Positions 31,018-38,261 of a DNA stretch of 38,261 nucleotides are shown here, piece after piece (positions within the stretch are counted from its first letter, which is position 1; every line of letters starts with the position of its first letter). The notes under the pieces are model-generated. The model searched no databases, was not told the DNA's origin, and saw only the letters and a list, made by a program, of their open reading frames with translations. Origin of the DNA: Erythrobacter sp. (GTDB taxonomy: Bacteria > Pseudomonadota > Alphaproteobacteria > Sphingomonadales > Sphingomonadaceae). The stretch is taken from the NCBI RefSeq assembly GCF_023653175.1, contig NZ_JAMNXL010000012.1:1-38261 (forward strand). The letters are read 5' to 3'. Position numbers and translations under genes: made by a program.

Positions 31018-32499
31018 ATGCGTGTCGGTCGCACTGCCCTGAGCCTTGTTCTAGCCTTCCAGCTTGCCGCCTGCGGGGGCGGCGGGTCGTCATCGTCCGC
31101 CCCGCCGACCGGCGGCGGTGTCACTCCGACGCCGACGCCAACCTCGACCTCTGCCGCATGCTCGCTGAGCGCACGGCAGGACTTCGCCGACCAGGTGCTC
31201 AATGAATGGTATCTGTTCCCCGACCTGCTGGCTTCGGTGAACCGCGCCACGGTAAGCAATCTCGACGACTATCTCGACGCCCGTGTCGCCCCGGCGCGCG
31301 CCGCCAACCGCGACCGCTTCTTCACCTTCGCGACCTCGATCGCGGAAGAGAACGCGCTGATCAACTCGGGCTCCTCGGCCGGTTTTGGCATCCGCCTGTC
31401 CTATGATGCGGCCAACCGCCGGCTGTTCGTGGTCGAGGCCTACGAGGGCGCGGCCGCGCTTGGCGCGGGAATCGACCGCGGGACCGAGATCACCGCGATC
31501 GGCACCACCAGCGCCAACCTCCAGAGCGTCTCCAGCCTGTTCGCGACCGGCGGGTCGCAGGCGGTGGCCGATGCGCTCGGGCCGTCCACCCCGGGGGTGA
31601 GCCGCGTGCTGCGCTTCGTCCAGCCGGGCGGTGCGTCGCAGGAGCGCACGGTCACCAAAACCGAATTCGCGCTCGACCCGGTGTCGGACCGCTATGGCCT
31701 CGTGATCCTCAATGATGGGCCGCGCCGGATCGGCTACATCAACCTGCGCACCTTCATCATCGCGGATGCGACCAACCAGCTGCGCAGCGCCTTCGGCACG
31801 CTCAATGCGCAAGGCGTGACCGAGTTGATCATCGACCTCAGATATAATGGCGGCGGGCTGGTGAGCGTGGGCGACAGCCTGGGCGACCTGATGGGCCGCG
31901 GCCGAGTGGGGCAAGTGTGGAGCCGCGAGGTGCTTCGCGCCTCCAAGGCCGCGGAGAACTCGACCCAGCTGTTCCGCAACGAAGCGAACGCCATCACCCC
32001 CACCAAGGTCGCCTTCATCACCACCGGGGCCAGCGCTTCGGCGAGCGAGCTGGTGGTCAATTCGATGCTCCCCTATCTCGGCAACAACATGGCGCTGGTG
32101 GGGGCCAATTCGTTCGGCAAGCCGGTCGGCCAGTTCGGCTTCGATCTGGCCGCCTGCGACCTGCGCATCCGCGCGGTTTCGTTCCAGACGGTCAATGCCA
32201 GCAATCAGGGCGAATATTACACCGGCCTTGCCAGCGTGGTGCCCAACACCTGCCGCGCCGGGGACGACATCACGCGGCCCCTTGGCGACCCGCAGGAGGC
32301 CTCGATCGCAGCCGCGCTCGATTTCCTCGCCGGGCGCGCCTGCACGCCGATCGGCGCCATCGACACCGGCAGCGAGATCGCCGGCACGGGCGCGACTGGC
32401 GGGCAGAGCGCGAGGCAGGGCCTCGACCTGCCCGAGCGCGAACCGCTCCAGCCGCGCAAGCCCCTGCCGGTCCAGCGCGAACTGCCCGGGCTGTTCTAG
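31018..32499 (+). CDS. S41-family (C-terminal-processing-like) lipoprotein peptidase
   Basis: A 493-residue precursor. The lipobox LAAC puts the lipidated cysteine at residue 19, and a Gly/Ser tether follows (GGGGSSSSAPPTGGG). Then come a helical N-domain (LSARQDFADQVLNEWYLFPD), a PDZ-like region with RLFVVEAYEGAAALGAGIDRGTEI, and the S41 protease core. TTGASASASELVVNSML near residue 340 carries the catalytic Ser, with IDLRYNGGGLVS before it. It should sit in the outer or inner membrane and cleave periplasmic substrates. The C-terminus is Pro/Arg-rich. The 243-bp upstream gap contains palindromes near 30866-30900 but no clear promoter. Confidence 0.88.
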   Translation: MRVGRTALSLVLAFQLAACGGGGSSSSAPPTGGGVTPTPTPTSTSAACSLSARQDFADQVLNEWYLFPDLLASVNRATVSNLDDYLDARVAPARAANRDRFFTFATSIAEENALINSGSSAGFGIRLSYDAANRRLFVVEAYEGAAALGAGIDRGTEITAIGTTSANLQSVSSLFATGGSQAVADALGPSTPGVSRVLRFVQPGGASQERTVTKTEFALDPVSDRYGLVILNDGPRRIGYINLRTFIIADATNQLRSAFGTLNAQGVTELIIDLRYNGGGLVSVGDSLGDLMGRGRVGQVWSREVLRASKAAENSTQLFRNEANAITPTKVAFITTGASASASELVVNSMLPYLGNNMALVGANSFGKPVGQFGFDLAACDLRIRAVSFQTVNASNQGEYYTGLASVVPNTCRAGDDITRPLGDPQEASIAAALDFLAGRACTPIGAIDTGSEIAGTGATGGQSARQGLDLPEREPLQPRKPLPVQRELPGLF

Positions 32500-32503
32500 A
32501 CGG

Positions 32504-32911
32504 CTAAAGCCCCTCGGGCACCGTCGCGAAGCTCGGCGTGTCGCCGAGGTCGACCCAGCCCTGCTTGCTCTTGGCATAGCAGTGGAAGGCGGGATTGAGG
32601 ATGCTGGTGTCGTCGAGCGTGCCGGCCTTGATGAACATCATCCCCGGCGGGCTGCCGACCCGGGTGAAGACGGGCGAGCCGCATTCCGGGCAGAACTGCC
32701 GCCGCACTGTCGCGCCGCTGTCGCCGGTGTCGTTGTAGGTCTTGAGCGTGCCCTCGAAGGCGACCGCGTCCTCGGGGACGCCGATGATCACCGAGAGCGC
32801 GCTGCCCGCCTGGCGCTGGCAGTTCTTGCAATGGCAGGTAACGCACAGCAGCGGCTCGCTCTCGCAGGTGTAGCGCACGCTGCCGCACAGGCAGCCTCCG
32901 GTGATTGTCAT
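32504..32911 (-). CDS. GFA-family (CENP-V/GFA domain) protein
   Basis: A 135-residue protein with zinc-binding cysteines in CLCGSVRYTC, CHCKNCQRQAG and FCPECGSP, the pattern of the glutathione-dependent formaldehyde-activating (GFA) fold. The founding enzyme condenses formaldehyde with glutathione, but most relatives have no proven activity and some bind DNA or other thiols. The ATG at 32911 lies 35 nt from the preceding lipoprotein stop, so the two minus-strand genes may be one unit. Convergent with the S41 gene, 4 nt from it. Confidence 0.9.
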   Translation of the reverse strand: MTITGGCLCGSVRYTCESEPLLCVTCHCKNCQRQAGSALSVIIGVPEDAVAFEGTLKTYNDTGDSGATVRRQFCPECGSPVFTRVGSPPGMMFIKAGTLDDTSILNPAFHCYAKSKQGWVDLGDTPSFATVPEGL

Positions 32912-32946
32912 GGCTCTTCTCCCCCTTGTCGCGGCCCCCTTGCGCT

Positions 32947-33378
32947 TCAGGGCGCTTCGGGGCCGGTGAACCTCTGGCTATCCGTATAGCCGCAGCCCTT
33001 CAGAGTCTCCCCGCCCAAAGCGATAGTGGCGACAAAGGGGAAACTGCGGTCGCTCATCCCGTCGCTGCATTGGCCGGGCGTGAGCGTGGCGGTGAGGGCC
33101 TTGCCATCGACCTCGCCCGAGAAGCCGAGGCCCCCGTTGCCGGCAAAGCGCTTGACGGAAAACCGCGTGCCGGGCTGGTTGTCGGGGGTGGTCCACAGCC
33201 CCTCGCCGCCTGTGACCGCGAGGTTCCAGAAGGGCTCTGTGCCGAGCATGGTGACCGCCTCTTGCGGAGCGACCTTGTCGAAGGGCTTGCCTTCGGGTTC
33301 GATGCCGTCGGTCTGGGCGGGGGTGCAGGCGGCGGTGGCCAGGGCCAAGGCGGCAAGCGGCAGCAGGCGGGGTTGCAT
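32947..33378 (-). CDS. Small lipoprotein, COG3650-like
   Basis: The precursor has 143 residues with a lipobox, ATAAC, at residue 18 (MQPRLLPLAALALATAAC). The mature part has a strand-rich core: LGTEPFWNLAVTGGEGLWTT, then FSGEVDGKALTATLTPGQCS, then FPFVATIALGGETLKGCGY. This resembles the COG3650/HslJ-neighbour family of envelope proteins with a conserved Cys pair (QCSDG, KGCGY). The role is unknown. The ATG at 33378 sits 63 nt from the divergent photolyase-like gene. A very long open frame continues upstream on this strand but is an antisense shadow. Confidence 0.75.
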   Translation of the reverse strand: MQPRLLPLAALALATAACTPAQTDGIEPEGKPFDKVAPQEAVTMLGTEPFWNLAVTGGEGLWTTPDNQPGTRFSVKRFAGNGGLGFSGEVDGKALTATLTPGQCSDGMSDRSFPFVATIALGGETLKGCGYTDSQRFTGPEAP

Positions 33379-33441
33379 CGGGTCTCTCCTCACTTGCAGG
33401 AATAGGCCGGAACCTCGGCCGCGCCAAGGCATTGCCCGCCC

Positions 33442-34701
33442 ATGGACGTTACCCCTTCCCGCGCCGCGGCGCTCGCCCGCCTCGCCGCCTTTCTCCCCGC
33501 CGCCGGCCGCCGCTATGCCGAGACCCGCAACGCCGATGATGGTCCGCGTGCGGAGGGGCGCGGGAATGTCTCCGAGCTTTCGCCCTGGCTCCACGCAGGC
33601 GTGATCAGCGAGACCGAAGTGCTGGAGGCGGTGCTGGGCGTCCACTCGCCGCGCGCAGCCGAAAAATTCATCGCCGAGGTGTTCTGGCGGATCTACTTCA
33701 AGGGCTATCTCGAACAACGCCCCGCGATCTGGGCGGATTACTGCACGGGCCGCGACGGCGCGCTCGCCGCGCTCGAGGCCAATGCGGGGCTGCGCAAGGC
33801 CTATGCCGAAGCCGTGGAGGGCCGCACCGGCATCGAAGCCTTCGACGTCTGGGCCAAGGAGCTGGTGGCAACTGGCTACCTCCACAACCACGCGCGGATG
33901 TGGTTTGCGAGCATCTGGATTTTTACGTTGCGGCTCGACTGGCGCCTTGGGGCAGACTTCTTCCTGCGGCATCTGATGGACGCCGATGCTGCCTCGAACA
34001 CGCTGTCGTGGCGCTGGGTCGCGGGGCTGCACACCAAGGGCAAGCACTACCTGGCGCGGGCCGACAACATCGCGCGCTACACCGCAGGGCGGTCCGAGGG
34101 GGCGCTTGATGCGGCGCGGCTCGCGGGCGACGAGGCGCAGCCGCTGAGCGAGCCGCAGGACTACGCGCGGCAGAAGCTCGACCTGCCTGCGCCGTTCAGT
34201 GCGGCGGACTTCGCCGAGCCCTTCGCGCTGCTGCTGCATGACGAGGCCGCACATCATGCGCCCCTCGCCCTCGCCGCCGCCCCAGCGCTGGTGATCGCTG
34301 CCGCCCGGCCCGAAGCGCGCTCCCCCGGCGCGCCGGGTTCGCACGCACTCGCCTTCGCTAACGGCGCACTCGCAAGCGGGATGGCCGAAGCAGCCGCCGC
34401 CTTCGTCTGCCCTGCGGTGGAATGGCGCGCGGGCGAGCCGCTCGCGCCCCTGCTGGCGGCGGCCGGGCTCAAGCGGATCGCGGTGCCCTATGTCCCCGCC
34501 GGATGGGCCCGCGACGCGCTCGGCCCCGATCTCGCCCCGCTCGCCGCAGCTGGACGGGTGGTGATGCTGCTCGGCGAACTCGATCGCGCCACCTGGCCGC
34601 TCGCCAAGGCGGGGTTCTTCGGCGTCGCCAAGGCGATCGACGGGCTGCTCGCCGAATGCGGAATCCACGGCGGCATGGCGCCCGCTTCAACCGGGAGTTA
34701 A
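33442..34701 (+). CDS. Photolyase-like FAD-domain protein without the N-terminal antenna domain
   Basis: Residues ~20-215 match the C-terminal FAD-binding domain of photolyase/cryptochrome: RGNVSELSPWLHAGVISE, then AAEKFIAEVFWRIYFKGYLE, then TGIEAFDVWAKELVATGYLH, HARMWFASIWIFTLRLDW and AASNTLSWRWVAGLHTKG. The protein starts straight at this domain, with no N-terminal alpha/beta antenna domain. Instead, residues ~240-410 form an Ala-rich region with alternating hydrophobic strands and helices (ALVIAAARPEARS, KRIAVPYVPAGW, GRVVMLLGELD). This might be a degenerate antenna domain moved to the other end. FAD binding is likely; DNA repair activity is unproven. Confidence 0.75.
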   Translation: MDVTPSRAAALARLAAFLPAAGRRYAETRNADDGPRAEGRGNVSELSPWLHAGVISETEVLEAVLGVHSPRAAEKFIAEVFWRIYFKGYLEQRPAIWADYCTGRDGALAALEANAGLRKAYAEAVEGRTGIEAFDVWAKELVATGYLHNHARMWFASIWIFTLRLDWRLGADFFLRHLMDADAASNTLSWRWVAGLHTKGKHYLARADNIARYTAGRSEGALDAARLAGDEAQPLSEPQDYARQKLDLPAPFSAADFAEPFALLLHDEAAHHAPLALAAAPALVIAAARPEARSPGAPGSHALAFANGALASGMAEAAAAFVCPAVEWRAGEPLAPLLAAAGLKRIAVPYVPAGWARDALGPDLAPLAAAGRVVMLLGELDRATWPLAKAGFFGVAKAIDGLLAECGIHGGMAPASTGS

Positions 34702-34755
34702 CCCTGCTGGCGTAACACCTTGCGGCTGTCATCCACCCCCGGGCCCGCCATCGCC

Positions 34756-35955
34756 ATGCTCTACCCCAACCGTATCCAGACCGCGCTGATGTTCGATACC
34801 CGCGCCGATCACCTCGAAGCGGTGATGCGCGATTTCCAGCGGATCGAGGGCATCCGTTCGAATGCGCGCTTCCATCTCTCCGAACAGAACCCGGGCCGCT
34901 TCTACCGCCTGTTCGAGGGGACGGAGGAGCTGATGGTCACGCTCGAATATGCCGACGGCCCGTGCGACGAACGGCATTTCGCGGGCCCGCTCGCCTCGCC
35001 CTATACCGGGATCGTCACGCCCGACATCCGCAGCCGCATTGCCCGGACTTATGGCCATGTCCTGCTCGAGGTTTCGCACGGGGTGATGGGCGGGGTCGAG
35101 GAGGATCCCAAGATCGCGGCGATGTTCGAGGCGATCGGCCGCCCGCGCTCGGGCGCGAGCCAGCTGCAGTTCGAGCGGCGCCTCGCGGTGCTCACCCTGC
35201 TGACGCGGATCGCGATCGACCATGGCATGCCGCTCGCCGTGCACTGGACCCAGTCGGGCCTGCTGCTGGGGGGCGAGGTGTTCGAGCACATCGCCGCGGG
35301 CGACAGCGTGCCCGGGCCGCTCCACATCCATCCCCAGCTGTTCCGGCCGCGCGCGGCGCCGGACGCCATGCCGCTAGCCGGCATCCGCACCTTCGGCGCC
35401 CGCCACTGGCTGGGGCGCGAGATCATCATCGAGCCCAATGTCCTGCCCTGGACCGCCAATTTCGAGACGATCCTCGCCTTCATGCGGATCGCCACCGGGC
35501 AGAACGGCTATGTCATTTCCGATGGCGACACCTTCGGGCCGGAGGACCGCAGCCTCTCCTACCGGGTGCTGCACCACGAAGCGGGCGCGATGATCGGCGT
35601 GGTCGATCCCGAGCCTGCCGACATGCCGCTCTACGAGCTGGTGCCGCTAAAGCACCTCGCCCACGGCTTCGTCTCGCCCGAACACGTGCCCGACGACCGC
35701 GTGGTGGACGACCGTGCCTTCCCGCTCGACATCATGCCGGCGGATCAGGAGGCGAAGATGGCGCTCGCCAACGAGTGGTTCGAGAAGCGCAAGCTTGCCG
35801 AGGGGATCGGCGGGCGCTTCGAGGTGCGCCATCCCGACGCGCCCGCAGCGCCGCCGCCGCCGCCTGCTCCGCCGCCCGCCCCTGCCGAGCCGGGGCTGAG
35901 CGGGGTCAGCGGGCGCGGGGTGCGTGCGCGGGTCTTCGGGCGCAAGGGGCTCTGA
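34756..35955 (+). CDS. Hypothetical protein, DUF4261-like, with Pro-rich tail
   Basis: A soluble protein of ~399 residues if ATG 34756 is right (MLYPNRIQTALMFDT); an in-frame TTG at 34720 is possible. The central part, SHGVMGGVEEDPKIAAMF through HWTQSGLLLGGEVFEHI and FGARHWLGREIIIEPNVL, resembles the DUF4261 family, whose role is unknown. The last 35 residues are low-complexity (PAAPPPPPAPPPAPAEP) and then basic. No signal or membrane segment. It follows the photolyase-like gene by ~54 nt on the same strand and faces the HPF-like gene. I am moderately sure of the family, not of any function. Confidence 0.6.
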   Translation: MLYPNRIQTALMFDTRADHLEAVMRDFQRIEGIRSNARFHLSEQNPGRFYRLFEGTEELMVTLEYADGPCDERHFAGPLASPYTGIVTPDIRSRIARTYGHVLLEVSHGVMGGVEEDPKIAAMFEAIGRPRSGASQLQFERRLAVLTLLTRIAIDHGMPLAVHWTQSGLLLGGEVFEHIAAGDSVPGPLHIHPQLFRPRAAPDAMPLAGIRTFGARHWLGREIIIEPNVLPWTANFETILAFMRIATGQNGYVISDGDTFGPEDRSLSYRVLHHEAGAMIGVVDPEPADMPLYELVPLKHLAHGFVSPEHVPDDRVVDDRAFPLDIMPADQEAKMALANEWFEKRKLAEGIGGRFEVRHPDAPAAPPPPPAPPPAPAEPGLSGVSGRGVRARVFGRKGL

Positions 35956-35977
35956 CCGCCCCGCCCTTCAGGAGGGC

Positions 35978-36331
35978 TCAGATCTGCTTGTCGGGCGAGG
36001 GATCGCGGCGGTGGCGTTCGGCCTTGCCGAAGATCCGGTCGAGCCGCTCGGCCATGATATTGGCCGCGATCCGCGCCGCGGCATCGACATCGCCGGCCTT
36101 GCCGGTCACTCCGATCGGACGAGAACCGCGCGGCCGCGCCTCGATCGTACAATGCTTGTCATCCGCACCATGTTTGGCGCTGTTGACGTCCGAGACATGG
36201 ACCTCGACCCGCGTCAGCCGCTCGCTGAAGCGCGCGAGACGCTGGCGCACCTGCGCTTCGATCCGGGCTGCGACGTCGCTGGTGCCCATCACCGAACAGT
36301 CGGTGTTGAACTGGAACTGCATGGTGCTCAT
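35978..36331 (-). CDS. HPF/RaiA-like ribosome-associated protein
   Basis: A 117-residue protein. MQFQFNTDCSVMG and RIEAQVRQRLARFSERLTRVEVHVSD fit the beta-alpha-beta-beta-beta-alpha fold of ribosome hibernation factors, followed by CTIEARPRGSRPIGVTGKAGDVDAA. It lacks the long C-terminal dimerisation domain of long HPF. The family binds the 30S decoding site when growth slows. The ATG at 36331 has AAGGAGA; a longer in-frame start at 36382 lacks one. It converges on the DUF4261-like gene. The assignment rests on fold-like pattern, so it is a little uncertain. Confidence 0.7.
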   Translation of the reverse strand: MSTMQFQFNTDCSVMGTSDVAARIEAQVRQRLARFSERLTRVEVHVSDVNSAKHGADDKHCTIEARPRGSRPIGVTGKAGDVDAAARIAANIMAERLDRIFGKAERHRRDPSPDKQI

Positions 36332-36362
36332 GGCACTCGTCTCCTTGCTGGGTCGGTCACCT

Positions 36363-36379
36363 GTTGCCCGCAAGGCAAC
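36363..36379. repeat. Hairpin between the 75-aa gene and the HPF-like gene
   Basis: GTTGCC (36363-36368) pairs with GGCAAC (36374-36379) around CGCAA. It lies between the stop of the 75-residue gene and the AAGGAGA site of the HPF-like gene, both on the minus strand. No T tract follows, so termination is uncertain. Confidence 0.35.
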
Positions 36380-36409
36380 CATGCGCCCGGCAAGTGCCGC
36401 GTGCCAGCC

Positions 36410-36637
36410 CTATCCGACGGAGCGTTCGGGAACAGGGGCGTCTGCCGCGCGGCGCTCGGCCCTGATGGCTTCCGCCTTCTCGCGCTCGACGATGGTCTTG
36501 CGGGCCTGTTCGGCTAGGCCGCGCCAGGTCTTCTCGGAGCGCAACTCGCGGTCGCGCACATTGTCGAGCGTCGCCTTGGCGGCAAGGTCAGCGGCTTCGT
36601 CGGCACGCTCGCTGCAGAATTCGTAGGTCTGGGCCAT
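36410..36637 (-). CDS. Hypothetical small alpha-helical protein (75 aa)
   Basis: The product is nearly all helical and charged: MAQTYEFCSERADEAADLAA, then NVRDRELRSEKTWRGLAEQA, then an Arg/Glu-rich helix, and a short PVPERSVG tail. No domain is recognised. It lies between the cold-shock and HPF-like genes in the same orientation, with GGACA upstream of ATG 36637. Its neighbours are both stress or growth-phase proteins, so a similar setting is possible, but nothing in the sequence proves it. Confidence 0.6.
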   Translation of the reverse strand: MAQTYEFCSERADEAADLAAKATLDNVRDRELRSEKTWRGLAEQARKTIVEREKAEAIRAERRAADAPVPERSVG

Positions 36638-36684
36638 CGGGGGTGTCCTGCCATGGGAGGGGATCGGCGGGATTCGTTAGGCAT

Positions 36685-36714
36685 GGGAGCGGGACGCCGC
36701 AGCGCCCCGCTCCC
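36685..36714 (-). terminator. GC-rich hairpin after the cold-shock gene
   Basis: GGGAGCGGG (36685-36693) pairs perfectly with CCCGCTCCC (36706-36714) around a 12-nt loop, just 10 nt beyond the csp stop. The stem is strong but has no T run on the minus strand, so it may be a stabilising 3' end or a Rho-linked terminator. Confidence 0.45.
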
Positions 36715-36724
36715 GATAGTCAGA

Positions 36725-36937
36725 TCAGGCAGCTGCCAGATTCACGGCGCTTTCCTTGCCGTTGCGTCCACGCTCGAGATCGTAGCTGAGGCGCTGGTCC
36801 TTATCGAGGCTGTGCATGCCGGCGGCCTGCACGGCAGTGATGTGGACGAAGCTGTCCGACGAGCCATCGTCGGGCTGGATGAAGCCATAGCCCTTTTCGG
36901 TGTTGAAGAACTTGACGACTCCGGTCTTGGTGCTCAT
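36725..36937 (-). CDS. Cold-shock domain protein (CspA family)
   Basis: A 70-residue five-stranded OB-fold. RNP1-like KGYGFI and RNP2-like SFVHITAV are both present, and the sequence starts MSTKTGVVKFFNTEKG. CspA-type proteins bind single-stranded RNA and DNA and act as RNA chaperones, in cold or stationary phase. The ATG at 36937 follows AAAGGAA. About 290 bases separate it from the divergent GGDEF gene, with two direct repeats in the middle, so a long 5' leader is possible, as is usual for cold-shock mRNAs. Name kept generic because paralogues are common. Confidence 0.93.
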   Translation of the reverse strand: MSTKTGVVKFFNTEKGYGFIQPDDGSSDSFVHITAVQAAGMHSLDKDQRLSYDLERGRNGKESAVNLAAA

Positions 36938-37064
36938 GCGATGTTCCTTTCAAGAACAATAGGTTGCCCACAGGCGACATGCCGTGCGGGCCGTGCGTCG
37001 TATCGTCCGATGAAAGGAAGTCGTCGTCTGGGAGTCGCCAAGCGGCCGGAGCCGGGTGGTAAAG

Positions 37065-37099
37065 CGCAAATTTCGAAGTCCGTCGCAAATTTCGACGTC
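37065..37099. repeat. Tandem direct repeat CGCAAATTTCGAnGTC upstream of the cold-shock gene
   Basis: CGCAAATTTCGAAGTC (37065-37080) and CGCAAATTTCGACGTC (37084-37099) differ at one base and are spaced 19 bp start to start. They form an A+T-rich patch in the 291-bp gap between the cold-shock and GGDEF genes. The rest of the gap holds a possible csp leader and no other gene. Confidence 0.75.
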
Positions 37100-37228
37100 A
37101 GCGGCGGCGCAGTAGCATGCTTTCCACAGATCGCCTAATCGGCCCGTCGCATTCGCACCCCGGGAGCCCGCCCCCCCCGCGCGCGTTAAGACATTCGCGA
37201 CACCTCCCGCGCTATCCTCCCCGCTTCG

Positions 37229-37993
37229 ATGAACCCGCTGCCCGCCCCTGTTCCGGCCCACGGCCCCGCCACCGGCGCCCCGCCCGAGCTGCGCCGCCGC
37301 CTGCGCCGCACCGGCATCGCCGTCGTCGGCGGATCGGTCGCCGCCTCGGTGTTCTTCGCGCACACCTCCTTCTCGCTGTTCGGCCAGGTCCAGTATTCGC
37401 ACACCATGATCTTCGCCACGACGATCCCGCTGCTGGTGGCGAGTGTCACCTTCCGCTGGATCACCCAGCTCACCCTCCAGCTCGAGGCCTCGCGCGGCGA
37501 GCTCGAGCGGCTGGCGCTCGAGGATCCGCTGACCCGCCTCGCCAACCGCCGCGCGGCGCTGGCGCAGCTCGCCGCGTGGTCCGCCGAGGCAGGCGCGCCC
37601 ATCGCGCTCGCCATCGCCGACATCGACCACTTCAAGCGCGTCAACGACCGGCTCGGCCATGACGGCGGGGACGCCAGCCTCGTCCACTTCGCCGCCATGC
37701 TGCGCCGCATGGTGCCCGAGGGCTGGCTGGTCGCCCGGATCGGCGGCGAGGAATTTCTCATCGCCGCGCAGCTTGCCGACTTTGCCGGTTTCGCCGAGCG
37801 CATCGAGGCGCTGCGCACCGCCATTGCCGAGACCCCGCTGATCACGCCCGCCGGCCCCTGGCGCCTGACCGCGAGCTTCGGCCTTGCCCAGCAGGCCGCA
37901 GACGAAACCCCCGGCCGCCTCATCACCCGCGCCGACCAGGCGCTGTACAGCGCCAAGCTGGCCGGACGGAACCGGAGCGAAAGAGCTGCGTAA
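37229..37993 (+). CDS. Membrane-anchored GGDEF diguanylate cyclase
   Basis: A 254-residue protein. Two N-terminal helices (about 27-45, then MIFATTIPLLVASVTFRW near 60-77) form a minimal membrane anchor. A short coiled linker, LQLEASRGELERLALEDPLT, leads into a complete GGDEF domain. DIDHFKRVNDRLGHDGGD and ARIGGEEF supply the metal and GTP residues, so c-di-GMP synthesis is likely. The inhibitory I-site RxxD, normally five residues before GGEEF, reads PEGW, so product inhibition at that site is absent. No sensory domain is visible. Start ATG at 37229 has no clear ribosome site. Confidence 0.88.
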   Translation: MNPLPAPVPAHGPATGAPPELRRRLRRTGIAVVGGSVAASVFFAHTSFSLFGQVQYSHTMIFATTIPLLVASVTFRWITQLTLQLEASRGELERLALEDPLTRLANRRAALAQLAAWSAEAGAPIALAIADIDHFKRVNDRLGHDGGDASLVHFAAMLRRMVPEGWLVARIGGEEFLIAAQLADFAGFAERIEALRTAIAETPLITPAGPWRLTASFGLAQQAADETPGRLITRADQALYSAKLAGRNRSERAA

Positions 37994-38021
37994 CCGGACA
38001 AAGGTTACAGCCTGTCCACTT

Positions 38022-38261
38022 TACTCCTTCCACCCATTCTCTTGTAATGCCGCCATTAATTCATCATCCGAGAAAGCGGACGGACAGGGGTAGGGGGCCT
38101 TGTTTGCGCCCATGAAGCCGTCAAACTCGCCCGGATCTTCCGGCCTGAGCGCGCCCGTTGCCACCGCCTCGCCGCTTTCGACCTTGGCCAACAGCGCCTC
38201 GAAATCGCGCGCATGGCGCTCGGCCGCCGGGCCGAGCCGCCCGAAGGCCGGATTGCTGCCC
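38022..38261 (-). CDS. 3' end of an unrecognised gene (partial)
   Basis: An open frame on the minus strand runs from the right edge to TAA at 38024-38022, encoding the last ~79 residues. It reads NPAFGRLGPAAERHARDFEA, then LLAKVESGEAVATGAL, then PEDPGEFDGFMGANKAPYPC, and ends DELMAALQENGWKE. No internal stop occurs and composition is coding-like. No family is recognised. It converges on the GGDEF gene, 28 nt after its stop. Confidence 0.65.

Noticed and set aside
32947-34668. 573-residue minus-strand frame
   Set aside because: Only its last 143 residues form a protein with a lipoprotein signal; the rest is antisense to the photolyase-like gene.
1-38261. CRISPR arrays, insertion sequences, prophage, tRNA and rRNA
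   Set aside because: No regularly spaced repeats, transposase or integrase frames, cloverleaf or rRNA-like sequence were found.

Overview
The window is G+C-rich, gene-dense alphaproteobacterial chromosome. Protein character and gene order (ybgC-tolQRAB-pal, a hisB-H-A-F-E block, alpha-type SspB, several acyl-CoA dehydrogenases, a GPH-type transporter) suggest Sphingomonadales, most likely an Erythrobacter/Porphyrobacter relative. That is inference from family resemblance; there is no rRNA in the window. I see no prophage, insertion sequence, CRISPR array, tRNA or rRNA.

Layout. 1-4.6 kb: the 3' end of infC with its terminator, a DASS/SLC13 transporter, a convergent DNA/RNA non-specific nuclease, an atypical SDR, a J-domain protein and a 48-residue membrane peptide. 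4.6-9.0 kb: a minus-strand ybgC-tolQ-tolR-tolA-tolB-pal cluster, the trans-envelope machine. 9.0-12.7 kb: a minus-strand histidine operon (hisB, hisH, hisA, a small membrane ORF, hisF, hisE, then a HIT protein). 12.8-14.5 kb: sspB, a small hypothetical gene and gmk. 14.5-16.6 kb: a metallo-beta-lactamase-fold hydrolase that looks frameshifted, a Crp/Fnr regulator, and a divergent candidate small RNA.

16.6-25.7 kb is a lipid or CoA-thioester catabolic region. On the minus strand are two complementary acyl-CoA dehydrogenase subunits, an unrecognised A+T-richer gene between them, and an SDR. On the plus strand are a GPH/MFS transporter, an ACAD10/11-like acyl-CoA dehydrogenase, a zinc alcohol dehydrogenase and an APH-fold kinase. 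The last dehydrogenase and the kinase are the two halves of mammalian ACAD10/ACAD11 and resemble LvaC and LvaA of levulinate catabolism, so 4-hydroxyacyl-CoA processing is a reasoned guess.

25.7-38.3 kb: dapD, two related small membrane proteins around a TTACGTAA double palindrome, an M19 dipeptidase, a DUF985 cupin/DoxX-like/DUF3253 overlapping trio, SWIB and PEBP proteins, an S41 lipoprotein protease, a GFA enzyme, a small lipoprotein, a photolyase-like FAD-domain protein, a DUF4261-like protein, an HPF-like protein, a cold-shock protein, a GGDEF protein, and the 3' end of an unrecognised gene at the right edge.

The most rewarding points are: a 20-nt segment inside an 18-bp inverted repeat that breaks the MBL-fold gene from its signal peptide; a Crp-like site exactly placed for a terminator-ended small RNA divergent from crp; the split ACAD10/11-type pair; and a GACG-N-TTACGT-like motif recurring upstream of lipid and membrane genes. 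No gap between genes exceeds 300 bases.
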